A stretch of 64,000 nucleotides of DNA from Nomia melanderi (Eukaryota; Arthropoda; Insecta; Hymenoptera; Halictidae), in the NCBI RefSeq assembly GCF_051020985.1, contig NC_134999.1, positions 32,707,160-32,771,159 of the forward strand. The letters run 5' to 3'. Shown piece by piece: positions 48,809-59,714 of this stretch. Position 1 is the stretch's first letter; the number at the start of each line of letters is the position of its first letter. Both the position numbers and the translations under genes were made by a program. The notes beneath the pieces were generated by a model that was not told the origin of the DNA, made no database searches, and worked only from the letters and a program-made list of their open reading frames with translations.

Positions 48809-51800
48809 GTAAGCCTTCTGTTTCTTATGTATCCGCGCCCTTTCAACGTTTCAAATGACCATTGATTGACACCCATTGAAACTTCCCTCTTCTTGATGGT
48901 AATAAGACCGTCAACGGTGAACGTGTCACGTAAATCGATGGTGGACCTTCAAGTAGTCTTCAATGAGCTGACTTTGCAATAGGCTTCAATTAGAATTCCA
49001 CGTTCGCGAAAATCACATATCTCAACCATTCCTCTCGACCGTTTCATTGTTTCACGTAATAATAAGGAATTATCCTTCCTCTAAATGATTCTTATAAAAT
49101 CGGACACCAGATCATTAAATAATCAAACATGTAATCTACAACACATTCTTAACTACGTTACCGTTCATTCAATACCCATTCATACCCAAAGGATTCGAAA
49201 CATTTCATTACCTAAAACCCACAAACTTTTTAACTTCATTAATCAAACAAAACATTCTCCATCGATTCATTTCCAATCTCAAATTCCCATACATCTTAAT
49301 TCCTCCTGACTCTATTCCCTATGATCCCTTCAGCAATAAACATTTATACCAAACCCTTCTCTCGAAAAACGCTCGAATCCAACAGCCAGAAGCCTTACAT
49401 ACGAAATTTAATTAAACGGCTGCTAGATAAAGGGCCCGCGATAGATAGCCACCGTCGTCGTGACGTAGGCCCGGCAAGAAATCTCGACCGATCACCCCCG
49501 CTAAGCGTCGTCGAATTTTGGGGTCGAACGTAAATCAGTCCGAGTGGACTCATCGGGAAATCTGCACGATGTGCTTGCGCATAATGTTGTGCAATCAAGA
49601 TGTGCCGATATATAATATATATCCACACACACACATACACACACACACGTACACACACACACACATATATATATAATATAATATCGACTATCTCTGACCA
49701 GTTCGGACCAAGGCTCGCCCCGTCGTCCATACTTAGTGGTCCTAGACTAGCCCGGCGAGCAGAGGGCAAACTCTGCAACTAATTTCAATGTATAATTAAC
49801 GTCTCACTACCCCTTTCCAGACCCACGAATAACTCGCCCCTGGCCTCCCAGCCCGTCCCGGTTACCCGTCCCTCCGCCACCCTAACCGTAGGTACTCTCC
49901 TCTCTAGCTGGACATCACAGCTCCGCGGATTCGGCCGCTATTATATCGATTGCGGTTCGCGCTAACTTCGTTTCTACCAAGTTGGGTTCCTATTCTGGCA
50001 ATTGAGAGGGAGAGAGAAAGGCCGAGAGACGGTCGACGGGTATCGTAAGGGGGCACGGGGCCGGGTGGGGTGTCGGGCACGGTTAGGGGATGGGGCTCGG
50101 GAGGCGAGAGAAGGGTAAGGAGAACTTTGGGAGTCCGCCTAAGTGGATTGAAGTTCGTGGATATGGACCAGTCGTGGTAGGATGACGAGTTACGTGGTGG
50201 CAAATAATGTTTGCACTGCTTCCCCGGCTCAATCGATGCTAACTGACTAACGCTCGATTGGTTTCTGATCGGCGGCGATGAAAGAGGCCGAAGCGTTCTG
50301 CCGGGACCGATTTTTGCCGCGACCGCCTCGCGCGGAGCTTGAGGATGGATTCAGGGAGCGAACTTGCTTCTCGCGAGGCTTCGTTTGTTGGGGAATTGAA
50401 TTTGAATGTTGGGTTGAATCGTAGTTTTGTTGGTAATTGCTGATCGTCGAGTTGGATTTTTGGGAGTTTCGAGAGATTCGAATTTATGGAAATGTTATTG
50501 ATCTAATTTTGGTTTGCAAGTTGTATCGATGGATCTGAATTGGATTGGAATTATTAGGTTGTATTCTAGGTTGGTACTTTTCTGAAGGAAATATATGATT
50601 ATTAAGGGTCTATGTAATGATTTGCGATGATGTAAAGGATCTTTTTGTGGAGTAAAAGGTACGGAGTCTGAATGTTATGTAGTTTGAAATAATTACACGA
50701 GGATTACATACGCCTGCACGATATATGTCAGATGACCAGTAAATAAACTTTATTATACTTTGAAAGTGTTCGACTGTAATCCTTTATGTGCTTTACTATC
50801 TCTCACTCGGTTACACTGGCTATAAATATTGTTAATAGTACATACAACGCCGGTCAAAAATATTCCTTATTAATGAAGAAGGAACGTATCCTTCTGCGGT
50901 GGTTTAACGATACTCATAACAAAATGGAATACGGATAATTGATATAACTGCTGACTACACAAGTTTCATTGGATCGTTATAAAATAATATTGTCTTTTTT
51001 CATTAACACGTTCACCTTACGATCGTGTCCGTAATGGGTCATGATGGCTTTAGAAAGTTAATAAGTCACACGTAGTTGAGCATAACGAGTGCCACGATTG
51101 CAATTAACCTGGAAGCCATTTTGAAACTAATAGGTTGACATAGTGTGCTCCTTGAATGGAAATCATCCATAATTTTTCATCGCACCGATAAAAAGGATCG
51201 AGACGCAATTGAATTACGTATCGTTACTCAAGCAATCGTACAATCGTATACTGTCGCTCGCATAATTGAAAGATCGAATCATTCGAGATTTTTCAGTAAT
51301 ATTCGAAACAATTAGATTACGCGTCACACTCGAACGATATACAATATTACCGCGATATTTATTACTTTTATAATCAGAACACATTTACAATTAATAAATG
51401 CAGCGAAATAAAATCAGCTCCCGTATCGATAATGCGATTGCACACGTTCGTTTCGGACGTGTATATACGAGGACCAGCTCCTTTTTAGTTGTAACACCAA
51501 TTTCGTCACATCCTGTATCGGCTAACCGATCAATCGCTCGTCAGCGGACTGTTTTCGCCGTGATCACTGACTAGTTTCCCCCAGTGAGTCGCTCGACGTC
51601 GGTATTCCTGGGGGATCGAATTAATTATGTAGAAAGTAGGAAACGTTTAAATACCTGCCGTTTAACCGTAAACATTTCCGTGATCCCGAACTGCCGGTCA
51701 ACATTGGACAAGGAATATTCAGTTTTAAAAAAAGAACGAACCGGACGGGGCACAAGATTCCGCGAATAATTTGTCCGACCTCGATCGATACGATTGAAAG

Positions 51801-53220
51801 CAATAGTTACTGAATCATTGATACCCCTCAGTGGTTCATCGAGCATATCCGCATCATTGATAACGAAAATAATGAACCGACGAATATTTGAGAGGAACGT
51901 GTAAGAATAAGTTATCAGCGGTCGTGTCGGCTGTAGATTATTTTAGCGAGCAACGTGATGCAGCCACGAAACGAAATGGGTCAACCGGAGATCCTGGATT
52001 AATGATCCGAAGCTAGCCAGTTCATCTCGAACAGGCAACGACAGGGGCGCGTTGCAATACACTTTCAATTATAATGGAACTTAATTTTTTTATATCGCTG
52101 CATATAAAATCACGTCTGGCTACTCGATGCGCTGATTCGTTATTTAACTTCGCGCGCCATTGGGAGATATAACCAGAGAATCCCATTAAGTGTATCAAGA
52201 ATTTATCAATACACACTGTCTTGTATATTCTGTTGACATTCGTTGGAATTAATTAATGCGAACAAATGAAGCTTTGATAACGTGCCGGATAGACTTTTTA
52301 TATAGCTTCGAGACTCGGAATCTAATACTTTCTCTCTCACGAATGTTTTACCGTGCAATTATCATTCAGATGCCACTGTGAGCCGAATCTGCGACGATCT
52401 CTTAAACTCGGAAGACAATAATAAAATATTCATAAATCATTCGACACGTTTCAGTTATTCGCACGTGAATATCTTCGATGTTCCACATCCGTAGCTCCGA
52501 TAATACTCAAATTTGAAATCTTGCAACAGTAACTTTCGTCACCGCGCGAAAGGCGGCGAAGCCGAAACGGTCTGAAACGGCGCAGAAACGTGGCCCGCGA
52601 AAGTCGATTCGCGTGGGAACGTCTGTCCCGCGCGGATCGAAAGAATCCAGCAGTCCGCGCGGAGTAACATCGTCAAATATCGCTTAAACTGAACGGTAAT
52701 CGGATTGTCCAGTTGACCTTACCTCAGAACGCGAAACTTTTATGGCTGTTCGGAATACAGGATTTGCTTAGCTTAGCTATAGGTACCAACACGGGTACGT
52801 ACTCATGATCAGTAATCATATTAAGCGCGTGTACAGGGTAATCAGATTAGCGGAGCTGGAGGTAATCCCGAAACTATTCTAAGTATGATTAGGCGTCCTT
52901 CTCGCAGCCTAGTCCAGTGCCAGTACCTGTACCCACTATTAAGATGACGATAATAGTTTGCCAACTACGCTGGCCTGCGAGGTTACCTGCCCTATGGGTT
53001 GCCTAATAATCCCTCTATGAGACTCTGATAACTTTACTACCCTTCCCGGATCAACGACGCGTGGACTATGTTCATAATGGAAATGAAGTATCTATTGATT
53101 CGAGACACGTTCATACGACCGGCCCGAGGGGATAGAATTATCAACGCCGGCCTCGTTCCCCCTTGTCGCCGTTATTTCGTTAGATTCTAATCCAGCCGGG
53201 TTTTTCTTTCCCGCGCGCAG
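48809..53220 (+). other. pdm3: pdm3 intron (4412 nt), the largest within the recognised gene
   Basis: Mostly AT-rich, with a (CA)n/(TA)n repeat at about 49.6 kb and a purine-rich stretch at about 49.99-50.13 kb. No extra exon or mobile element recognised. The acceptor has a good tract (TTTTTCTTTCCCGCGCGCAG). Confidence 0.8.
49623..49682. repeat. (CA)n followed by (TA)n microsatellite
   Basis: CACACA with small interruptions (49623-49663) passing into TATATA. Lies inside a pdm3 intron. Confidence 0.93.
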
Positions 53221-53394
53221 GAATCGCCACGCAGACCATACTGACCATCCCGGTCAGCCATGTCACGAACAATCAAATGGTGAACCTCGCGCTGAGCAAC
53301 GGCCAAGTGGTGTCCACGACCCTGGCCAACCTCCAGTCGATCGCCCAGCCTCAGACCATGTTGAACACGCCGACCAGCAACGGTGATTTCACAG
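53221..53394 (+). CDS. pdm3: pdm3 (POU class 6) coding exon d
   Basis: 174 nt, phase 1 at both ends (symmetric). It reads GIATQTILTIPVSHVTNNQ, then MVNLALSNGQVVSTTLANLQ and SIAQPQTMLNTPTSNGDFT. The TILTIPVS...NGQVVSTTLANLQS pattern is typical of the region just ahead of the POU domain in POU6 proteins. Acceptor CGCGCAG|GAA, donor ACA G|GTAAGA. Codon use is GC-rich against the AT-rich introns. Confidence 0.95.
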
Positions 53395-53957
53395 GTAAGA
53401 TTGAGACGTTCCGTGATGTACCTCTGTAATTGATCCTCGATTGGGAAGTCTCCGATCTATTCTCGATCGTGTCAACCGGGGACATGCTTGGAGCTGTTAA
53501 CTTCGTTGGAAACAATAGTTTTGGTATAAATAGAGGACTGGAATCTATTTTTTCTTCTTCAATGAAATCTGTTGTGATCAATAGATAATAATTAAGATTT
53601 TGATATTTTTATAGTAGACTAAAAGGAAGTAGATCATTCGACTAAAGTGACATTGTATTTGTTAACCCTTTGAGTAACAAGGAGCGATATAATCATGCAG
53701 CACCGAGAAGTTTCTTTTTGATTTTATTAGTAATGGAAGCCTAACGTATTTTTATTATCGTATAAATGTTTCATGTACTTTAGATACAAAATTGACTGTT
53801 TTTCTTTATAATCATGCATCCGAGTTGAACATTGTCTGGCTTCTTAAAATGTTTCCTGGCACTCGAGACTAACGAAAAGACTATGATTTGTATTAATCAC
53901 TTGGAAATGATCATTCTCTCAATTACAAATCTTGCTCTTTGTTCCTCCCCGCCACAG
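53395..53957 (+). other. pdm3: pdm3 intron (563 nt)
   Basis: AT-rich. TTAACCCTTTGAGTAAC at 53662 looks like a TTAA-element end, but no convincing partner was found. The acceptor is CCCCGCCACAG. Confidence 0.8.
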
Positions 53958-54238
53958 CACCAACAAGTACCAGTTTAGCACCGGGCCTAGGACTAAACCC
54001 AGCCGCGCTGTCACACCTTCTGGGCAACAGCTCGGCCAGCCAGCAACTTCTGAACGCGATACAGCCGCAGCAGTTGCTTCAGGCGGCGCAGGCGGCCCAG
54101 GCACAGGCGGCACAGGCGGCACAGGCGGCACAAGCTGCACAAGCGGTCCAGGCCGCTCAGGCCTCCCAGGAGCCGCTCCTGACGACGTCGCCTCAGCAAT
54201 ATAGCCATCGGCACACCTCTCACTTGAATCACTACACG
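53958..54238 (+). CDS. pdm3: pdm3 (POU class 6) coding exon e with Q-A-A repeat
   Basis: 281 nt; entry phase 1 (split Ala), exit phase 0 at TAC ACG|GTACGT. It starts APTSTSLAPGLGLNPAALSH and has a QLLNAIQPQQLLQ segment. It then has about 30 residues of near-perfect (Q-A-A)n (54080-54169; residues about 272-301 counting from the first codon seen), and ends with a His-rich tail (HRHTSHLNHYT). Q/A-rich stretches of this kind are common in POU and homeodomain activation or repression regions. Reading past the donor gives a stop after three codons. The proline- and glycine-rich open frames overlapping this exon are shadows of the repeat. Confidence 0.92.
54080..54169 (+). repeat. pdm3: 9-bp coding minisatellite (CAG GCG GCA)n inside exon e
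   Basis: About ten units of CAG-GCN-GCN encode Q-A-A triplets, with one short unit (Q-A) and single V and S substitutions near the end. The most regular units (CAGGCGGCA) are identical at the DNA level, suggesting recent slippage. The edge units use other synonymous codons. Confidence 0.92.
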
Positions 54239-55710
54239 GTACGTGGATGATCGACAAAAAGAAACTGTACGCTTTGCCCGATTTAATTGTACGGGACGAA
54301 GGATACGCGATGGCTTTAAAAGACATCGGTTTCCAGTTATGAAGTATAACTTGGTTGCCAGGGTGATCGGATTACGAACCACCATGTCGACAGTAAATCC
54401 CGTTTAATAATTTAATCAGCGATAAATACGTAATCGTGTGAAACGTTCGCGCGGCGGAACGATGCCACGTTAAAAATGGAACCACAATTGAGCTCTGATG
54501 TATTCAACCCTCCGGCTTCCAAGACTTTGACTCGTTTCTAATTTCGTACCTCTGACTCGCTGGTTCGCGAGAGGACTTTTTAATAACATTTTCCGCGAAA
54601 TTCACGCTGAACGTGAAAATTGTATGATTGAAGTTTCATTAGAAATTCTATCGTAACGAATGTAATTATCTTTGACAAAAATCTTATTTAGCTTGTAATA
54701 TTATATCGCTACCAATTAGAATATTAGTTTACAAAAATATTCCACGTATAATCTCTTAATCTATTCTCCAGAAATACGAGAATAATGTTAATTGATACGA
54801 AATAGGATTTCGAGGAATAGATACCAAAAAAAGAATCTTCAGTTTATATTATTTTATTACCAATTAGAATATTAGTTAACAAAAATATTCTATGTACAAT
54901 CCTGTAAACAATTCCCGAGAAATACGGAAATAATGTTAATTCCAACGATCTCGATGAACACATACCGCAAGCGAAACTTGCGAATAATCTCCGAACAAAA
55001 ATTCGCCATGACTCAACGTTCGTCCGATATTTAAAACCGTCCGATGGCCAATCACAGATTCCCCGACCCAATTCCATCTTCTTGATCCAGCGATCGTTCC
55101 GCGGAGTATCTAAACTCGGGTCCCGTTTCACTTATTCCATCCAATAAACCGTGCTCGCAGGACAATCAATGCAGTCGGAGCGTTTCCCTCGTTTGCCTCG
55201 ATTATTACTTTCGGCCGGGCAGAATTCTGTCCCAGACAGGATTCTTTTCCCTCCCGAGGAATGTTGATTTGCCTCGGTTTCCGTCAATAACTGACACTCC
55301 TGCTCGACCGATATCCTCTTGCCCGTGCCCAATTGTCGCTTCATCCTCCACCGATCCTCGTCCCGTAACAATACGGGATCTCGAGCGTCGATACACGGGG
55401 GACGGGGGGGGAGAAACGTTGATCTCCGTGACGGCGGAGGAGCTAAACCGGGCGCAAGATCAGCGGAACAACCGGAATAATTCCCGATAGCAAGCGATCT
55501 CGTTAAGAAAGTATTCCGCAGCGGCTACGTTTTCTTCCACTAATTAGACTTTAAAGCGTCCCGATCCGCGAAAGGGGCCGAGCGGGGCGGGGGGATCGGT
55601 ACGATGGATCCGGGGACTCATTATTAAGTGCATAATTGGCGTGGAAGAGGAGCATTGTCGTTCCTTGCTCAGCTGCTAATCCGTTACCTACCATCGGTTG
55701 TCCCTCGCAG
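54239..55710 (+). other. pdm3: pdm3 intron (1472 nt)
   Basis: Contains a diverged tandem duplication (annotated separately) and a GC-rich 3' part with a short poly-G stretch near 55.40 kb. The acceptor is TTGTCCCTCGCAG. No further exon recognised. Confidence 0.82.
54699..54966. repeat. Diverged tandem duplication, period 148 bp
   Basis: The block beginning TATTATATCGCTACCAATTA (54699) recurs at 54847 as TATTATTTTATTACCAATTA. Both continue GAATATTAGTTWACAAAAAT, then GAAATACG and AATAATGTTAATT. Intermediate positions differ considerably, so the duplication is not recent. Intronic. Confidence 0.8.
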
Positions 55711-55930
55711 CCGACGGAGAAGCATCACAGAGAGAGGCCGGAACAGTCGTCGCCGTTGAACGAGTCCGTGGTGTCCGCGGCGTCTGCGTTGAACCGACTC
55801 GCAGCCAGCAACGGCGAGATCACCATCACGACGACGCACGGACTCAGTAACACCGGCGGTGTTATAGCCTCGCCCAGCAGCATGCACAGTCCCAAGACGG
55901 ACGAAGACGATCTGCTCAAGGATTCGCCCG
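55711..55930 (+). CDS. pdm3: pdm3 (POU class 6) coding exon f
   Basis: 220 nt; entry phase 0, exit phase 1 (CCC G|GTAAGC). It reads PTEKHHRERPEQSSPLNESV, then a V/S/A/L helix-like stretch, EITITTTHGLSNTGG, and ends SPKTDEDDLLKDSP. The terminal acidic and phosphorylatable segment is the linker immediately ahead of the POU-specific domain. The acceptor CCTCGCAG and the frame continuity with exons e and g support it. Confidence 0.93.
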
Positions 55931-58313
55931 GTAAGCTTGATTTTTCTTTGCAGAGGGTATCGGTTTACTTTTTAAACGTTTACGCGGCGAGGTTCACGTT
56001 CGTCCCGGTCGGTGTTTGTTCCGACGCTTGTTTGCGTTTGAACGATTCGTCTGGAAGGCTTGTTTTTATTTGGTATATCTCGATTTCTGTTTTTCGTTGT
56101 GGCTTGAATTTTTCATGTTTGATACCTTGTTCGTTGGGGGATTCAGTTGAACCTTTATTTTATTCGAAACGCATTTCATTGAAAATGAACTGGTTAGTTT
56201 TAACTGCTAGTCTCGGACGAGATTTCTGGGATGACTTTTTATATTTGGTTTGATTTATTTTAGCGGGAGGAGCTATGCTTATCTTGTTTCGTGAATATTG
56301 ATTTCGAAGTTTGGTTCGTTTGGGAATCTGAGCTCTGCGGCGTTGATATTTGGGTTTCTTGAACTTCGAATCGGTGTTTGCAGTTTTATAAGCAACGCGC
56401 TGATGTGTATGCACGGTCAGAAAATATTCAGCCGGAAAGCATACATTCCCCGGCCGCATTATAATATTAGCCACTTTTCGTAGCCGGCAGCCTCGAATCA
56501 CGCTTCCTTCCTCCGCTGATTTAACAATTAACGCACGGTCGAAGCCGATAAATAATAATGTTCAAGGCTCCGGCGGCGCTATGAAGCGCTTAATAATTTT
56601 AATAGGATATCGTACAATGCTCGGCTCATTACGATGTATTAGATCGTTCCTTGCTGCCTTCTGGGAAGCCATAAAGATACCGACGCGGCACGTAACCTCC
56701 AGCCGGCAGACAATAATTTTAATAATTCGCATTCGTTCCTTCGATTGCCACTTCGACGATGGAATAATCGATGTATCCAGAATCTAACGAACTCGGCGCC
56801 TTTACTATTAAATCCTTCACATTTGTCTCCCTTTCTCTGAAACTTCTTTTAAAAACAGGAAATCGAATCTTCCAAAAACTATTAATTAAAAACAATCAGC
56901 ATTTTTTTGCCCTTAGATAAACAATTACTTTGAACATGTATTAAACTCACCTTCAATCTGTGAATCATTTGAACGTTGCGAAAAGGGTCCCAAATTTCAA
57001 GTCCTCGAGTTGAGCAATAATTTTCACTCCAACGCCAACACATTAAGAATGGCCAAAATCTAAATTCCTTGAATCTTCATAAATCATTTCTTAAATGCCA
57101 TTTCGCGTGAAGGTCCACAATCGAATCGTAAATAATCGAGTACTTTCTGCAAAAATTTGAACATCGCGAAAAGGGTCCCAAATTTCAAGTCCTCGAGTTG
57201 AGCAATAATTTTCACTCCAACGCCGACACATCAAGAATGGCCAAAATCTAAATTCCTATACGCCTTGAACCTTCATAAATCATTTCTTAAATGCCATTTC
57301 GCGTGAAGGTTCACAACCGAATCGTAAATAATCGAGTACTTTCTGCAAAAGTTTTCCAAATCTCCATTGAAGTCTTCTCAGTGCCTCGGTATCGCCGTAA
57401 TTCCCAACAAAACTTCAGGATGTTCTTCGCTGAGACAAACTTGCGTCATTTCGATGTTCCGATTCGATGGAATCATCGTCGGGCTCCTCGAAGCGGGCCT
57501 CTCCTAGGCGAGCGAGCCGAGAGTCGCAGTTTTTGCGGAACGACGACGACCGGCCCGCGTTCGATCGGAAATTAATGATCGCAGAAACTGCGCGCGCCGC
57601 GGAAGAAGGATTTGCAGTTTATTGCTCGGCGCAGAAACCCGACGGACTGGTCGCGATTGCGGGGCATGTGGCCACCTCTATTGCGCGCGTATACATTCGG
57701 GGTGACAGATTTACGAGAGAAATCGGTGTAGCTCAAGCTGCTTTAACGAAGCCGCCTGATGTCATTAGGCAGCTTCCCGCGAGAGCTTCGGAGCATACCT
57801 GCGCGGATCGATTGTGACTCGGCTCTAATTCTTTCGCGGACTTGTTTAGACTATTCGTGATCCACGCCGGCCGTGCTCCTGTTTCTCTTTTCGCGCTGGG
57901 AAATGCCATTCTGTCGCGTTGCTTAACCTGTTGACCGAAGATGAGGAGTGCTGTATACTCATCGAAGCTTTTGCGTAGAATGAATATACTCAATGTATAT
58001 GAAATGGATGTATTTTTTAAATCATAGATATTATAGCTTTGATTTTGTATTTTATAAGAATGCAAGTATGTAAGTATCTGGAGTTCCATTATAACTCTTG
58101 GCAAAGGGTGCTTGCGAATTGTAACTTATTAGATTGGAGTTCGCAAATGAGCCAGTTGCAATTGGGATTGCAGTATTTTGTTATTTTAAAAGTATATATA
58201 TACACTATATGTGGATTTTATTGTGTGATTAGGAAATATAGAAGAGACCAGTATAGATCGCAGTGTTCGATGATGAAAGGTTCACGCGTCATACCTCTCG
58301 ATTTCGATTACAG
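55931..58313 (+). other. pdm3: pdm3 intron (2383 nt)
   Basis: Holds a near-identical tandem duplication (56967-57350, separate entry). A lone TTAACCTGTTGACCG near 57924 resembles a TTAA-element end without a partner. The acceptor is ATTTCGATTACAG. No additional exon recognised. Confidence 0.82.
56967..57350. repeat. Recent tandem duplication, period 188 bp
   Basis: Copy 1 (56967-57154) and copy 2 (57155-57350) are nearly identical over their length. Both carry AAAAGGGTCCCAAATTTCAA, CTCGAGTTGAGCAATAATTT, GAATGGCCAAAATCTAAATT and AATCGAGTACTTTCTGCAAA. Copy 2 has a short extra segment (TATACGCC-like) near 57258 and a handful of substitutions. No open frame or mobile-element feature. Intronic. 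Confidence 0.93.
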
Positions 58314-58494
58314 ACCAGCCGACTATCAACGAAGCCACGAGCAACATAGTGAACGGCTACAATCTGGACGAGATTAAGGAGTTCGCGAAGATATTCAAGC
58401 TCCACAGAATGTCGATGGGTCTGACGCAGACCCAGGTGGGTCAGGCCCTAAGCGTGACCGAGGGGCCGGCTTACAGCCAAAGTGCCATATGCAG
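58314..58494 (+). CDS. pdm3: pdm3 exon g: first two thirds of the POU-specific domain
   Basis: 181 nt; entry phase 1, exit phase 2 within an Arg codon (TGC AG|GTGAGT). It encodes NGYNLDEIKEFAKIFKLHR, then MSMGLTQTQVGQALSVTEGP and AYSQSAIC. GLTQTQVGQAL and the EGPAYSQSAICRFEKLDITP continuation are diagnostic of POU class 6 rather than class 2, 3 or 4. The Gln of TQTQVG and the SQSAICR helix correspond to the DNA-contacting residues of the POU-specific fold (Gln27, Gln44 and Arg49 in Oct-1 numbering). The domain reads the ATGC half of octamer-like sites. Confidence 0.97.
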
Positions 58495-59501
58495 GTGAGT
58501 GTCTCTGCACAGTTTGTCGTGTCCTTTATCTCGCAAAATCCAACGGACGTCGCGGATGAGAGCCCAAAGTTATGAAAGGAAAAAGATAAATGGGAGGAAT
58601 AACGTAACGCGATAGTCTACGACGTAGTGTGCCAGGTCACTGGAAATGCCGTGGAAAAGGTCTGTCAGCCAAAACTGTACATCTCTGGACCACGAATGTA
58701 TAACGATCATCTTCAGGGAAGAACATCATTACTGTTTCCTCCGTCGGTTTTTCAAATTCTGTTAATTCCACTTGACGGAGTCGGCTTCAACGAACGACTT
58801 TAGAGAACACTTTTTCTGACGTACGTTTCGCGTGTACCGTTTACGAAACACGAGAACGATTAAATTGACAAATCCCTGTGTTGCATTTTCTTATAAACGA
58901 TTCAGTTGTTCTCGATCAGAGTATTCGGTTCGATCTCTATGTTCCATTCTATTTCACTGACATACGCTGTTTACGTTTAGAGCATACTTGTGTCCAATTT
59001 TGTCTAAGCTGAGAAAACTAGTACTCTCGGAATTGTACAGTATTCCCTCCAGCTGATTAATTTTCCTCGATTTCGTTGTAATCTCATCGCTATCCCCGCC
59101 ACATCATCGAATTCACAGACAGTGGGCGGGGCTTGCTCCAGTTGTGTCAACGGCGAGTGCAGGGGATAGCGATGAACGAATCGGAAGAAGGACAGCAAAG
59201 TCAACTATCCGTCGAGCTGTTTCGGTATCGCGTCCGTTGCTCGTTAACAGCGTGTCGACAGTACGACGATTATTTCCTAACACACTTCCACGGAGAGGGA
59301 ATACTGTATTCGCTATGTTCAGAGCAAAAGTCACTGGAATCCTTTAACGCGATCGTGTTTATCGAGAAATGTGTCAACCCGCCACATTGGTTACTCCATG
59401 GACAGAACAAAGATGTTTCTCTTAAATGTTGCCGAAGCACAGTTTCCGCCGTACCGGTGTGTTCAAGTGTCCGCACGCTTCTCTTCTCTTCCACGTCGGA
59501 A

Positions 59502-59566
59502 CGAAAAAGAAAAAAAAAGAAAAAAAAAGAAACTAGAGAAAAAAGAAACTGCAGAAAAAAGAAGGA
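59502..59566. repeat. A-rich purine tract
   Basis: Repeated GAAAAAAAA-type units followed by GAAACTAGAGAAAAAAGAAA. Lies about 90 bases upstream of the candidate cassette exon. Confidence 0.85.
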
Positions 59567-59657
59567 ACCACCGCGTGAACGCCGGAAACATGCTGTTCCC
59601 GCATCCTTCGAGTTCTTATCGTAACGACTAATATAAGCATTGGTGATTGTTCCCCAG

Positions 59658-59714
59658 TGCCCTGGCTACCCAGATGTATGCTGCCTCGCAGATTGCCTCT
59701 CAGCAGCAAGTAAC
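59658..59714 (+). CDS. pdm3: Candidate alternative cassette exon inserted in the POU-specific domain
   Basis: Preceded by a good acceptor (GATTGTTCCCCAG) and followed by a donor-like AAC|GTACGT. It is 57 nt long (19 codons) and fits phase 2 at both ends, so it can be inserted between exons g and h without a frame change. The product would read ...SQSAIC-S-ALATQMYAASQIASQQQVT-FEKLD..., replacing the recognition-helix Arg by Ser and displacing the rest of the helix. Composition and codon use (CAG, GCC, CTG, TCG) look coding. Established: mammalian POU6F2 (RPF-1) has an alternatively spliced 36-residue insert at this same point. Inference: this exon is the insect counterpart in position. Caveats: the donor has C at -1. 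An upstream GT (CAA|GTAACG) would break the frame. Without splicing the frame stays open to 60075 and would end the protein before the homeodomain. Confidence 0.6.

Noticed and set aside
53662..53872. Possible third TTAA element (TTAACCCTTTGAGTAAC ... GGCACTCGAGACTAA)
   Set aside because: The right end lacks TTAA and needs a gap to align. Only the left end looks like the family, so no element is called.
53919..54326. Minus-strand proline/valine-rich and forward glycine/threonine-rich open frames over exon e
   Set aside because: They are shadows of the (CAG GCG GCA) repeat; the Q-A-A frame is the one continuous with exons d and f.
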